16,648 nucleotides of DNA from BS750m-G57 sp964607575 (GTDB taxonomy: Bacteria > Planctomycetota > Phycisphaerae > SM23-33), in assembly GCA_964607575.1 (NCBI GenBank), contig CAZSLS010000152.1, positions 1 to 16,648 of the forward strand, written 5' to 3'. The position numbers and the translations under genes were made by a program. This document shows positions 1 to 8,044 of the stretch, piece after piece. Every line of letters begins with the position of its first letter. Positions within the stretch are counted from its first letter, which is position 1. Below the pieces are notes generated by a model that was given only the letters and a program-made list of their open reading frames with translations, ran no database searches and had not been told where the DNA came from.

Positions 1-371
1 TAAGCGAAATGTCGCTGCTGCAGGCAATTGCGCAATCCGGCGGATATCGTCCCGGACGAGCGGAACTCAGCATGGTCGCGCTGATGCGGCGCAGGCATCT
101 GGCGAAACCGGAAATCGCCCTCGTCAATGTGTTCCAACTCCTCGAGAACCGGGAGAAGGCTTGCGGGAAGCCCGTCGTCGCAGACTCGTCGAAATACAGG
201 TATGACATCTGGTTGGAAGACGGGGACGTGATCTACGTGCCAACTTCCGAAATAGCCAAACGCGCCGATTACATCGATCTGGTCTGGACGCGCGGTATAC
301 GTGCAGTGACCGATCATTCGATGACCTATAGCGCCGCTGACGCGGTGGACTGGCTTGGCCCGAATCCATAG
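1..371 (+). CDS. Polysaccharide export protein (Wza-like), C-terminal SLBB part; 5' end outside the window
   Basis: This is the end of an outer-membrane polysaccharide export protein that would form the exit channel for the glycan made by the downstream genes. The reading frame is open to the left edge (complete codons from position 3), so the ATG at 9 is probably internal. The visible ~120 residues resemble a soluble-ligand-binding beta-grasp (SLBB) domain: an opening of the type LLQAIAQSGG, then a stretch ending in LEDGDVIYVP, the usual SLBB close. After this comes the typical C-terminal tail IAKRADYIDLVW. The polysaccharide-export (Poly_export) domain and signal peptide would lie upstream. 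The chain-length regulator starts 34 bases after the stop, supporting an operon. Family placement comes from motifs and context; the exact subgroup cannot be told from a fragment. Confidence 0.8.
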   Translation, partial: SEMSLLQAIAQSGGYRPGRAELSMVALMRRRHLAKPEIALVNVFQLLENREKACGKPVVADSSKYRYDIWLEDGDVIYVPTSEIAKRADYIDLVWTRGIRAVTDHSMTYSAADAVDWLGPNP

Positions 372-405
372 GTTTTCGTACGGGCTCGCCTTCGAGAGGT
401 ATAAC

Positions 406-1956
406 ATGGCTGCAAGATCTGAACGAACTTTACGTGAACTGGTCCGGGTAATCGCCGGGCGATTCGTGGGCATGGTTATCATCTTCGTGCTGGTAGTGGC
501 TGCCGCCGGCGTGGCGACATGGCATGCGCCGAAGTGGTATGAGAGCGAAGTGCAACTGCTGGCCAAACCGAGCCAGATTGCAAATCCACTGGAGACGCCC
601 GGGGCGATGAGAGACCAGGTAGTGCTGTACATCTCGACCCTGCGGTCTCTCATTTCCAGCGATCACGTACTGGGATCGGCCCTTATGAGGCTTGATGGAA
701 CCACCGGTATGTCCGCCGAAGCCGCGGCGCAGTTGAAATGGCCCGAAGGTGCGGAGATCAAGAAATTCGTCGCTGCAAATACCGAGCGAATTGGCGAACT
801 GAGGGAAAGGCTCACGGTTGTGACCCCGGGCGGACCCGATGCCACCTTCACTCAGACCCTGAGAGTCCAGGTGACCTGGCCTGAAGAGCGGGAACAGGCG
901 AAGAAACTCGAAAGAGAATCGCGCGAACTCGCCGCTGAGCGTGCGCTGCAGATCGCCAGGAACGTGGTCGACGCATACGAACTGAGATACGCGGAACTGG
1001 AGTTGAGACGTGCCACCGACGCGGCGAAGTTCCTGTCCGATAAGTCACTGGCGGCTGCCAAGCTCGATCTCGACGGTGCGGCGGCGGCCTACACCAAGTT
1101 CATTACCGACAAAGCCGGCGCCGACGTGCTGGACATGCAGCACATGTCCGGGCGCGGCGGCGGATTCGGTACCGGTAAGGCAAGCCTGGCGACCTCGTAC
1201 GCCGAAGAGATGACCGCCATCGAGGAAACAATCGCCGGTCTCGAGTCGATCAAGAAGGCGCTCCAGGCCCAGGTGGACCAGGCGGACGATGACGCCATTG
1301 CGGTTCCCGATTCCATTATGGCATCCAACCCGTCAGTGAGGATGCTCGAAAAGCAAATCCTGACGCTCAAGTTACACATAAACTCTCTTACCCCCCGCTA
1401 CACCGCTGACTACAAGGAACTGATAACGGCGAGGTCGGAACTGGCCGACGCCCGCAAAGAGTTCCGGATTGAACTCAAGAAGCAGTTGCTGCGGACCCAA
1501 CAGAAACTCGACGCACATAGCGCCAGACGAGACAAGATCAACGCCAGCTTCACCGCCGACCGCGATCGCCTGCAGACCCTGGCGATCAGTACGGCTGAGT
1601 GGCAGGGCCTCAGGGCGGAGCAGGAAGCGGCTCAGCGCAGGTACGACAACGAGATGGACAGGGTTGTCAGCGCCGCCACCGCCAGGGATCTGTCCAATGC
1701 GACGATCATGCTGACTGTTCTGGGTGAACCGTCGCAGCCCGATGCGGGCAGACCGATCAAACCCATCATGCTGGTGAATTTGATTCTCGGAGTAATCGGC
1801 GGGTTCATACTGTCGCTGATTTATGCCTTCAGCGCCGACCACTTCGATCACAGCCTCAAGAGTGTCGATGATGCCGAGCGATATCTCGGTATTCCGGTGT
1901 TAGTATCAGTACCCAAACTCGGGCGAAGGATGATTCGCGCGAAGAGAGGTGTTTAG
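406..1956 (+). CDS. Wzz/GNVR-type polysaccharide chain-length determinant protein
   Basis: A 516-residue inner-membrane co-polymerase that would set glycan chain length and contact both the export protein and the cytoplasmic kinase-like partner. A membrane segment lies at about residues 20-38. A long charged periplasmic region rich in coiled coil follows (about 165-400), broken by a glycine-rich stretch (GRGGGFGTG). A second membrane segment lies at about 455-475. The C-terminal tail has the partner-contacting form YLGIPVLVSVPKL. No kinase domain is fused; that function is on the next gene, as in split CapA/CapB-type systems. The frame opens at 355, but that start overlaps the preceding gene. 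ATG 406 has a Shine-Dalgarno-like GAGAGG a few bases upstream and places the first membrane segment normally. The stop abuts the next ATG (TAGATG), suggesting translational coupling. Confidence 0.88.
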   Translation: MAARSERTLRELVRVIAGRFVGMVIIFVLVVAAAGVATWHAPKWYESEVQLLAKPSQIANPLETPGAMRDQVVLYISTLRSLISSDHVLGSALMRLDGTTGMSAEAAAQLKWPEGAEIKKFVAANTERIGELRERLTVVTPGGPDATFTQTLRVQVTWPEEREQAKKLERESRELAAERALQIARNVVDAYELRYAELELRRATDAAKFLSDKSLAAAKLDLDGAAAAYTKFITDKAGADVLDMQHMSGRGGGFGTGKASLATSYAEEMTAIEETIAGLESIKKALQAQVDQADDDAIAVPDSIMASNPSVRMLEKQILTLKLHINSLTPRYTADYKELITARSELADARKEFRIELKKQLLRTQQKLDAHSARRDKINASFTADRDRLQTLAISTAEWQGLRAEQEAAQRRYDNEMDRVVSAATARDLSNATIMLTVLGEPSQPDAGRPIKPIMLVNLILGVIGGFILSLIYAFSADHFDHSLKSVDDAERYLGIPVLVSVPKLGRRMIRAKRGV

Positions 1957-2640
1957 ATGACCCAGACAACCGCTCAGGCAATACCGAACGGTCGACCGGC
2001 CAGAGCTGCTCTGAGCCCAAAGGCCCAGGATGTTTTCAGCAGCCTGTGGGCTACGCTGTTCTATTCCGGAAGGGTTTCCGGTAAGGCGGTGATGTTATGT
2101 TCCGCCATCCGCCAGGAGGGCACGAGTACAACCGCCTGCGCCCTGGCGCTTGCCGGCAGCATACCTTCGGGCGCCGAGCGAGTGGCGCTGGTGGACTTCA
2201 ACCTCCGCACACCGCTGATACACAGGATACTCAAACTCAAACCCGGCCCGGGCGTATGTGAGATTATCACCGAGTCCCTCGATCCCGTCTCCGTTGCACA
2301 GAGGGTATCCGACGGGTTGGACGTCTACGTTGCCGGAAATGGAAAGAGTCGGAGCCTCAACGTCCTCAAGAATCCCAATGCCGGCGAGTTCTTCAAGACG
2401 CTCGCGGAAGAATACGATTACGTCATTGTCGACGCGGCGGCAGTGAATCACTATCCTGACGCCCAGATACTCACCGCTACGATCCCGGACGTTGTACTTG
2501 TCTCGCGTTCCGAAAAGACCCCGCGAGAGGCCATTGCCCAGGCAAAGAAACGCCTGGAGGCCGCGGGCGGTACGATTGCAGGCCTGGTGATGAACCTTCG
2601 AAAATACCCGATCCCGCGGTTCTTGTACAAGCGAGTTTAG
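1957..2640 (+). CDS. BY-kinase-like (CpsD/CapB family) P-loop protein with degraded Walker A
   Basis: A 227-residue cytoplasmic protein with the fold order of bacterial tyrosine kinases that regulate polysaccharide assembly. The Walker A position reads RQEGTSTTA (about residues 52-60), where active family members carry GEGKST; the nucleotide-binding lysine is replaced by Thr56. The Walker A' region is VALVDFNLRTP (about 76-86), keeping the first Asp but with Asn at the second acidic position. Walker B is YDYVIVDA (about 153-160). The C-terminus ends RFLYKRV with no tyrosine cluster, only one Tyr. It may therefore be a regulatory pseudokinase or structural partner of the Wzz-like protein, although some P-loop relatives tolerate changes here. 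The ATG directly follows the upstream stop, with GAGAGG about 7 bases before it. Family assignment is firm; lack of kinase activity is inferred. Confidence 0.85.
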   Translation: MTQTTAQAIPNGRPARAALSPKAQDVFSSLWATLFYSGRVSGKAVMLCSAIRQEGTSTTACALALAGSIPSGAERVALVDFNLRTPLIHRILKLKPGPGVCEIITESLDPVSVAQRVSDGLDVYVAGNGKSRSLNVLKNPNAGEFFKTLAEEYDYVIVDAAAVNHYPDAQILTATIPDVVLVSRSEKTPREAIAQAKKRLEAAGGTIAGLVMNLRKYPIPRFLYKRV

Positions 2641-2643
2641 CGT

Positions 2644-2675
2644 CGGTCGGCGGGTTGCTTATATACCGGCGACCG
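2644..2675 (+). other. Intergenic hairpin between the kinase-like gene and the ligase gene
   Basis: Arms at 2644-2653 and 2666-2675 can pair over 10 bases with one mismatch, leaving a 12-base AT-rich loop. It sits just after the kinase-like stop codon. No T-run follows, so it is not a clear intrinsic terminator; it might be an mRNA processing or stability element, or chance in GC-rich DNA. Confidence 0.25.
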
Positions 2676-2740
2676 AGCGGGATGCCTGTCGCTCGAGTGT
2701 TCCGCGGACCGGTAGTTGAGTTGATCCGCGTGAGGCATGC

Positions 2741-4240
2741 ATGGCGATATTGGCCCAGCAGAAAAACGATCCTCTGATGTTACTGGCGGCTCTGCTGCTG
2801 GTTGGCGGGGCGTTTGGCGTTGCGATCGCGTTTCCAGTTGCTCTTCCATGGGCTTTGGCGGCGATTCCCATTTTGGGGATAGTGGCATATTGGATCGTGC
2901 GGTGGGACGTGATGGTTCTCACCTGGTTGTGGGTCTTCTCGTACGGTTTTCTCGACTGGGACGAGTTGAAGATCAAAATACCGGGGTTCTTCACCATGAA
3001 CCCGCCGCGCCTGATTTTCATCGGTGCGGCTGTGGCCTATTTGCTTTATCTCCTCCGGCGGGGAGTGGTGCGTTTCGATCGCAAGCTCTTCTGGATTCTT
3101 ATGGCGTTGGTGCTGTACCTCGGTTGGAGCGCCAACTCTGCGGGGTGGACTTCGCAGGTCAGCGAGTTCAGTGCGGCGCCGTACTACAGATATCTCGGGG
3201 CGATCCTGCTTCCGTTCATCATGTTGTGGTTGGTGTACAATACCGTCCGCAGCGAAAACCAGGCGGTCTGGCCGTTCCTGCTGGCCAGCATCTTCGGTTG
3301 GTACGCGCTGTACATTGGTTACCTTCAGTTCGCCTATGGAGGTGGAATACACTGGGCCAATTCGCTGATCTGGCCTGAGTATATCGTCGCGGCGAACCTT
3401 CCGATTGACCTCGAGCGCGCCCGGGGACCGTTCCGTGGCGCGGGTATGCAGTCCACGTTCCTCGTGGCGCTGTTCTATATGAATATGTTCAGTATCCGCC
3501 GGATTCGCGGTCTGTATCGTGCGGCGATGGGTCTGCAGGTCGTGTTGATTCCGCCCGCGATTTTCTTCACCGGTATGCGAGCCGGTTACGTGGCGTTCTT
3601 GCTGTGCGGGGTGGTCTGGCTCCTATGGGGCAATCACCGCAGGGCGGGGAGATTGAAACTGGCGGTGGCGGGAATAATTGTCTATGTCGGCGTGCTGATG
3701 TTCTTGGGTAACCTGGCGGGCGTTGACCGCCGCACAGGCGGTGTAGCCCAGCAGGGCCCGATCCGCGCACGCGAGATCCTTGCGGCGCAGGCATGGGAGA
3801 TTGTCCAAAGGCACCCGCTGACCGGTGTCGGATTCGGACATTTTATCGATTACCAGGTCCAGATGCCCCACGATCCGCAGTCGCTGGCCGGTCTGCGCCT
3901 TGTCATGGTCGTGCAGCACAACGTGTTTCTGACGATGGTTTCCGAGGCGGGTATTATCGGGCTTGTCGGGCTGGTGGCGGTGTTTCTGGCGGTATTCAGG
4001 GAGTCTGTGAGTCTGTATCGCAAGATCCCACCGACTGCGACGGGGTGGTTGTCGCGCGAGTTTGTCGTGGCGTTCTGGATAATAATGCTCAATTACGTTA
4101 TCTGTGGTATGTTCCGGGATATGCTTTGGGAAATACCAAGTTGCGTGCTGTTGTGGTCGATGGCCGGTCTGGTGGTCGGATATAACCGCCTGCTCGAACC
4201 CCACCCGATCGATCTTACGCACGGGCAGGTCCGCCCCTGA
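2741..4240 (+). CDS. O-antigen ligase / polymerase family membrane protein (WaaL/Wzy type)
   Basis: A 499-residue polytopic membrane protein with roughly ten or more hydrophobic segments. Family landmarks are visible. A cytoplasmic-edge segment reads FFTGMRAGYVAFL (about residues 275-287), with the conserved arginine at 280. A large periplasmic loop ends in RHPLTGVGFGHF (about 357-368). QHNVFLTMVSEAGIIG follows (about 392-407), whose His393 matches the essential loop histidine of the ligases. A second loop near 228-240 (ARGPFRGAGMQSTF) is typical too. These enzymes transfer or polymerise undecaprenyl-linked glycan at the periplasmic face. Sequence alone does not separate ligase from polymerase. 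Since no other Wzy candidate is visible, polymerisation of the exported polymer is plausible. The ATG at 2741 follows GTGAGG about 6 bases upstream. The flippase gene follows after 28 bases. Confidence 0.85.
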   Translation: MAILAQQKNDPLMLLAALLLVGGAFGVAIAFPVALPWALAAIPILGIVAYWIVRWDVMVLTWLWVFSYGFLDWDELKIKIPGFFTMNPPRLIFIGAAVAYLLYLLRRGVVRFDRKLFWILMALVLYLGWSANSAGWTSQVSEFSAAPYYRYLGAILLPFIMLWLVYNTVRSENQAVWPFLLASIFGWYALYIGYLQFAYGGGIHWANSLIWPEYIVAANLPIDLERARGPFRGAGMQSTFLVALFYMNMFSIRRIRGLYRAAMGLQVVLIPPAIFFTGMRAGYVAFLLCGVVWLLWGNHRRAGRLKLAVAGIIVYVGVLMFLGNLAGVDRRTGGVAQQGPIRAREILAAQAWEIVQRHPLTGVGFGHFIDYQVQMPHDPQSLAGLRLVMVVQHNVFLTMVSEAGIIGLVGLVAVFLAVFRESVSLYRKIPPTATGWLSREFVVAFWIIMLNYVICGMFRDMLWEIPSCVLLWSMAGLVVGYNRLLEPHPIDLTHGQVRP

Positions 4241-4268
4241 GCCACCAGCGCCCGCAGGGAGATGCCAT

Positions 4269-5843
4269 TTGTCCGTTGTAAGAAGACTCTACCGCGTCGG
4301 GACACTGGGTGAGTTGATGGGGATCCACGTCTCGGTGACTGTCCTGCAGCGCGGTCTGGGGCTCGTCAGGGTGCTGGTGCTGGCATGGATGTTGGCGCCC
4401 GAGCATATGTCGCTCTGGGGGCTCGGCGTAATGATCTTCACTGTTCTCGGACCGCTGATGACCCTGGGAACCGACACCGGGACCGAGCGCTACGTCTCGC
4501 TCTTCGAGACAAGGGGGCGACTGAAGCTGTTCTATCGCAAAATGCGATTCGGCGTGTTCTCTCTGGTGCTGCTGGTCGGCGCGGGGCTTCTGGTGAATGC
4601 GGAGTCCATAACTGCATTCGTGATTTCCGCGGGCAAGGGCGTATCCGGCGTGACGCGGGACCACCAGGTGCTGATATGCTGGTTGGCGCTGGTCAACGCG
4701 ATGCTGTTGGCGCTGTACCTCAACGTGCTGTCATTCCTCAAGGGCATGCGAGTCTACAGGATCGTTTCGGTCGTCCACATTTTCTTCAGCGTCTTGTTTA
4801 CAGTGTTGGCGGTGGGGGTGTTGTGGGTTTGGCCTACCGCTACCGCGGCGCTCGTGACCCATGCGGTCGCACTTGGCGTTTCGCTGGTGGCGGCATTGGG
4901 GTTTCTGCATTTCGGTATTGTCCTTTCCGGCGGGCGCAGAAGCCGTAGCGGCGACAGGCGAAAGAAACCACGCCCCGGACACATCGACCGGCGAGCCCCC
5001 CAGCCAGCGCAGAAACTCCCGAGGAATCTCTTTGGAAGGCTGGTGACCTTCGGTCTGATTTCCGTCCTGGGCACGGCGCTGTGGAGCGCAAATTCCTACA
5101 TCAGCTTCTACATGCTCTACAGGAATCAGGAATTGAGCAAGAGCCAGGCTGGTGTGTTCTTTGTCTTCATGCGATTGGCGTATCCCGTCGTGCTGCTTGC
5201 CCAGGCTGCCTGGGCGGTGCTGTTCGTGCATGTGGCAAGGAGGTGGGAATCAGGCCAGCGCGACAAGGCGATGAGCGTCCTGGAGACGGCGTACAAGGGC
5301 ATCGCGCTGGCGATAATGACGCTCGCCGTAATCGTATACGCAACGGCGCCTTACTGGGTGCTGATCCTGGGAAGCCAATACCATTGCGGTGCGGTCCTTG
5401 TCGGTCCGCTCATGATGAGTTTCCTGTCAGTGGCTTTCATGGCCCTGATGACGATGATCGCCCGCCTGCACGAGCGTCCCGCGGTAATCGCCGCCGCCGC
5501 AATGGTTTCCGGTGGCGCCAACGTTATTCTGGGATCTGTCTGGATCGGGCAACATGGCGTCACCGGCGCCGCATACGCCGCCGGCGTCGGGATGTTCATT
5601 GGTGTAGGACTGGTCTCGTGCGTCTACTTCCTCGCTGCACGCATCCGACTGCACTGGAGTACAATTACCGTTCTCCCGCTTCCGGCGATACTGCTCCTGC
5701 CTCCCTGGTTTGCACTGGGCGGATGGACGCTGGCGGTTACCGTAATGCTCACCACCCCGCTGATCTTCACGAAGGACCAGAAACGAACGCTGATCGAGGG
5801 TATCAAGACCATCGGAAGACTCACGCGGAGGGACGGCTCGTGA
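4269..5843 (+). CDS. Polysaccharide flippase, MOP superfamily (Wzx-like)
   Basis: A 524-residue polytopic membrane protein with the organisation of polysaccharide translocases: an N-terminal segment that begins GTLGELMG, many membrane segments in two halves, and a middle cytoplasmic loop. It would flip the lipid-linked oligosaccharide across the inner membrane for the ligase/polymerase upstream. The middle loop (about residues 221-253) is unusually basic and Pro/Arg-rich (RRSRSGDRRKKPRPG and onward). The open frame begins inside the ligase gene at 4104, but the first ~55 codons there look non-native. TTG 4269 has a strong AGGGAGA at 4256-4262, 6 bases upstream, so I choose it. The last bases overlap the GT2 start codon (GTGA), pointing to coupled translation. 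Family is confident; the substrate is unknown. Confidence 0.82.
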   Translation: MSVVRRLYRVGTLGELMGIHVSVTVLQRGLGLVRVLVLAWMLAPEHMSLWGLGVMIFTVLGPLMTLGTDTGTERYVSLFETRGRLKLFYRKMRFGVFSLVLLVGAGLLVNAESITAFVISAGKGVSGVTRDHQVLICWLALVNAMLLALYLNVLSFLKGMRVYRIVSVVHIFFSVLFTVLAVGVLWVWPTATAALVTHAVALGVSLVAALGFLHFGIVLSGGRRSRSGDRRKKPRPGHIDRRAPQPAQKLPRNLFGRLVTFGLISVLGTALWSANSYISFYMLYRNQELSKSQAGVFFVFMRLAYPVVLLAQAAWAVLFVHVARRWESGQRDKAMSVLETAYKGIALAIMTLAVIVYATAPYWVLILGSQYHCGAVLVGPLMMSFLSVAFMALMTMIARLHERPAVIAAAAMVSGGANVILGSVWIGQHGVTGAAYAAGVGMFIGVGLVSCVYFLAARIRLHWSTITVLPLPAILLLPPWFALGGWTLAVTVMLTTPLIFTKDQKRTLIEGIKTIGRLTRRDGS

Positions 5844-6787
5844 CGACCGTTTCGGTGATCATCCCGACGCACAACCGTCCGGAATCACTGGCCCGGACAA
5901 TTACCGCTCTGCTCGCCCAGAAGCGCCTTCCCGACGAAATAATCATCGTCAACGATTGGTCCGAGGAGATTCCCGCCTCACTGGGCCAATCGATAATCTC
6001 CAGCGGTGTCGCGTTTGAGTATTGCGAATTCCGCACGGACATGCCCTCGGCCAGCGCCTCGCGCAACCGCGGAATGGACCTCGCATCCGGGCAAATCCTG
6101 GTAATGATCGATGACGACGTGATCCCGGATCCGGACTGCCTGGGCGCCCTGGTCGCAATGTACGATCGCGCGCCGTGCGATACCGTCGCGGCGATAGGCG
6201 CCCGCCCCGTTCCGCCGCCGGCGAAGAATCGTTTTGGGCGGATGCTGTGGAACTTTCTGGCGGAGATACTCGGCGAGACACGCTGGGCGCCTCGCGCCTG
6301 TGCGGCGCGTTACGTCGCCCTGCCTCCGGGGCTTCGAGCCGAACTGACGCCCGCCAGGGCAATGTCGGGCTGCCTGATGTCCGTGCGCCGCGACGTCGCC
6401 GCGGAGTACCGATTCGACGACGAGTTCTTCTGCGGTTACGTCTTGGGTGAAGATCGCGACTTGGGGTTTCGCATCGCTCTGGAGCGCCCGGTGTTCCTGG
6501 CGGAGAACCTGACCGTGCTGCACGACCCGCACCCCGGCGGGCGTCCGGATAACTTCCGGATAGGCCGCATGCTCGTCTCGTCGACCCTGCACACCGCCCG
6601 TCGCTGCGGAGACAGTGGCGCCGGGACGTTTGTACTCTTGGGATACGAGTTTGCGGGCACGTTTCTGCTCCACGCCGTCTGGGGCCTGGCGAGGTGGCGG
6701 AAGAGTAATCTGCTCTATGCCGCCGGTGTCGCGGTCGAAGTTATCTCTCGGCTCACAAAGCGCCTCGCCGCGGCCGTGTGGGGATAA
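5840..6787 (+). CDS. Glycosyltransferase family 2
   Basis: A 315-residue cytoplasmic or membrane-associated glycosyltransferase with a GT-A fold. It begins with the classic VSVIIPTHNRPESLARTI nucleotide-sugar-binding strand. The metal-binding DXD equivalent is LVMIDDDVIPD (about residues 87-97). The acceptor-side GEDRDLGFR (about 203-211) supplies the catalytic-base ED pair. A hydrophobic patch near 262-285 may anchor it to the membrane. It would add a sugar to the growing lipid-linked repeat unit of this locus; donor and acceptor cannot be told. The frame is open much further upstream inside the flippase gene, but the family N-terminus starts exactly at GTG 5840, which overlaps the flippase stop by four bases. 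Translation is probably coupled to the flippase. Confidence 0.88.
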   Translation: MTTVSVIIPTHNRPESLARTITALLAQKRLPDEIIIVNDWSEEIPASLGQSIISSGVAFEYCEFRTDMPSASASRNRGMDLASGQILVMIDDDVIPDPDCLGALVAMYDRAPCDTVAAIGARPVPPPAKNRFGRMLWNFLAEILGETRWAPRACAARYVALPPGLRAELTPARAMSGCLMSVRRDVAAEYRFDDEFFCGYVLGEDRDLGFRIALERPVFLAENLTVLHDPHPGGRPDNFRIGRMLVSSTLHTARRCGDSGAGTFVLLGYEFAGTFLLHAVWGLARWRKSNLLYAAGVAVEVISRLTKRLAAAVWG

Positions 6788-6812
6788 CGCCCCAGTCTCT
6801 GCGCGTGATTGT

Positions 6813-6841
6813 TGCATTTTGCGGGCTCTTGGCTTATTGTT
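6813..6841 (+). promoter_or_regulatory. Possible promoter for the ChaN-like gene, close enough to give a leaderless mRNA
   Basis: TTGCAT (6813-6818) and TATTGT (6836-6841) are separated by 17 bases. The second box ends 6 bases before ATG 6848, so transcription would begin at or next to the start codon. No Shine-Dalgarno sequence is visible upstream of that ATG, which fits. Both boxes are imperfect, so this is a weak call. Confidence 0.25.
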
Positions 6842-6847
6842 CCGGGT

Positions 6848-7990
6848 ATGAAAAGGCTACTGCTGAGAACGGTTTGGGTGGCGATGGCGGTTGCGATTGT
6901 CGTCGTCAATGGCGGATGCGGAAGGAAGCATTTCTTCGTTGAAAGCGGCGGGGGGGTGTCCGGTCCAATTCCCACGGGCCAAAAGCTCACCCAGCCGCGA
7001 GACCTCGCGATGTTCTCGGGTCATACCGGGCGCAGACTCACATGGGATGACGTTCGCGGCGCGATGCAGTGGGCCGACGTGATTATCGTGGGAGAACAGC
7101 ACAACGACGCCGTCGCCCACAAGGTTGAACTGGCGCTGGTCTCCGACGCCATCGCACTGAATTCGCCGACGGGAGTCTCGATGGAAATGCTCGAACGCAA
7201 CGAGCAGCAGATCGTTGACGCCTACCTGGCTGGTAGGATATCGCGGAGCGAATTCGTCAACCAGACCGGATCGGCGAACTGGGGGGCAAAGGGCAAGTGG
7301 AACGATTGGTATCAACCGATTGTCGATGCGGCCCGGGACGCCGGCGCAAGGGTGATAGCCGCCAACTCTCCGCGAAAATACGTGAGAGAAGCCCGCGTCG
7401 AGGGGTATGGTGCGTTGTGGAAGCATCCTCCTGTCGAGAGGAAATGGTACTACATCCCCAGGCGGATCCTGACCGGGGCATATGCCCGGCGATTCAGGCA
7501 GATCATGAGCGGCCATTCGAAGCCCGCCCGTCCGCCCAAGCCCAAGCCCAAACCCAAGCCCAAGCCCAAGCCCACGACAAGACCCGCCACCAGACCGGCG
7601 AAATGTCCCGCGACAACCATGCCCGCGAAATGCCCCGTGGTGGTGACCAGGAAGTGCCCGGTGATGCGCCCCAGGATAGACCCCAATGCCTTCTTCCGGG
7701 CCCAACTGGTATGGGACGCCACGATGGCCGATTCGATCGCACAGGGACTCGACACCGGATTGTCGCGAGTGATCCATCTCGTCGGACAGTTCCATAGCGA
7801 TTTCGATGGCGGGACCGTGGAGTATCTGCTCGATCGCAAACCGGACCTGAAGATACTCACCATCAGCCTCCAAAACGCTCTCACGAGGGAACTCCGGTCC
7901 GGTGACCATAAACGCGCCGACGTAGTTATCTACACCCGCGCCGAGCCTCCCAAGAAGAAGAAAAACGATTCCGACAAACCCGCCAATTGA
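6848..7990 (+). CDS. ChaN-like (haem-binding uptake, Tiki superfamily) lipoprotein with Lys-Pro / Cys-Pro insert
   Basis: A 380-residue putative exported lipoprotein. The N-terminus MKRLLLRTVW plus a hydrophobic core leads to Cys24 (VVNGGC), a plausible but non-ideal lipobox. Core ChaN motifs follow: VIIVGEQHND (about residues 78-87), VSMEMLERNEQQ (110-121), ANWGAKGKWNDWYQPIVDAA (143-162), QLVWDATMADSI (286-297) and HLVGQFHSDFDGG (310-322). The ChaN family binds haem in Campylobacter; related folds include TraB/Tiki hydrolases. Between the two conserved halves sits an insert (about 226-275) of six Lys-Pro pairs followed by three Cys-Pro dipeptides. Cys-Pro is the core of haem regulatory motifs, so extra haem or metal binding is possible (inference). 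The C-terminus is lysine-rich. The frame opens at 6809, but ATG 6848 begins the signal peptide. Function in this host is unproven. Confidence 0.8.
   Translation: MKRLLLRTVWVAMAVAIVVVNGGCGRKHFFVESGGGVSGPIPTGQKLTQPRDLAMFSGHTGRRLTWDDVRGAMQWADVIIVGEQHNDAVAHKVELALVSDAIALNSPTGVSMEMLERNEQQIVDAYLAGRISRSEFVNQTGSANWGAKGKWNDWYQPIVDAARDAGARVIAANSPRKYVREARVEGYGALWKHPPVERKWYYIPRRILTGAYARRFRQIMSGHSKPARPPKPKPKPKPKPKPTTRPATRPAKCPATTMPAKCPVVVTRKCPVMRPRIDPNAFFRAQLVWDATMADSIAQGLDTGLSRVIHLVGQFHSDFDGGTVEYLLDRKPDLKILTISLQNALTRELRSGDHKRADVVIYTRAEPPKKKKNDSDKPAN
7538..7573 (+). repeat. Tandem hexamer AAGCCC x6 coding for (Lys-Pro)6
   Basis: Six consecutive hexamers, one with a silent G-to-A change (AAACCC), encode Lys-Pro repeats inside the ChaN-like gene. 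Tandem hexamers of this sort can change copy number by slippage without shifting the frame, so the linker length may vary between strains. Confidence 0.9.
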
Positions 7991-7998
7991 CCGTCAAT
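7986..7998. repeat. 13-base palindrome over the ChaN-like stop codon
   Basis: ATTGAC and GTCAAT flank a central C, giving 6-base perfect arms; two further outer bases on each side pair after one mismatch. It covers the stop codon of the ChaN-like gene and lies about 50 bases before the NIPSNAP start. It could be an operator or chance. Confidence 0.25.
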
Positions 7999-8044
7999 CG
8001 GCGTTAAGTGCGCATTTACAACAGATTACAGGAAAGGTTGAACC

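Noticed and set aside
355..405. N-terminal extension of the Wzz-like protein from ATG 355
   Set aside because: It overlaps the export gene, lacks a ribosome site, and the extension does not fit the family N-terminus; ATG 406 does.
5081..5839. Long N-terminal extension of the GT2 gene
   Set aside because: It is out of frame within the flippase gene, Arg/Gly-rich and without domain; the GT2 fold begins exactly at GTG 5840.
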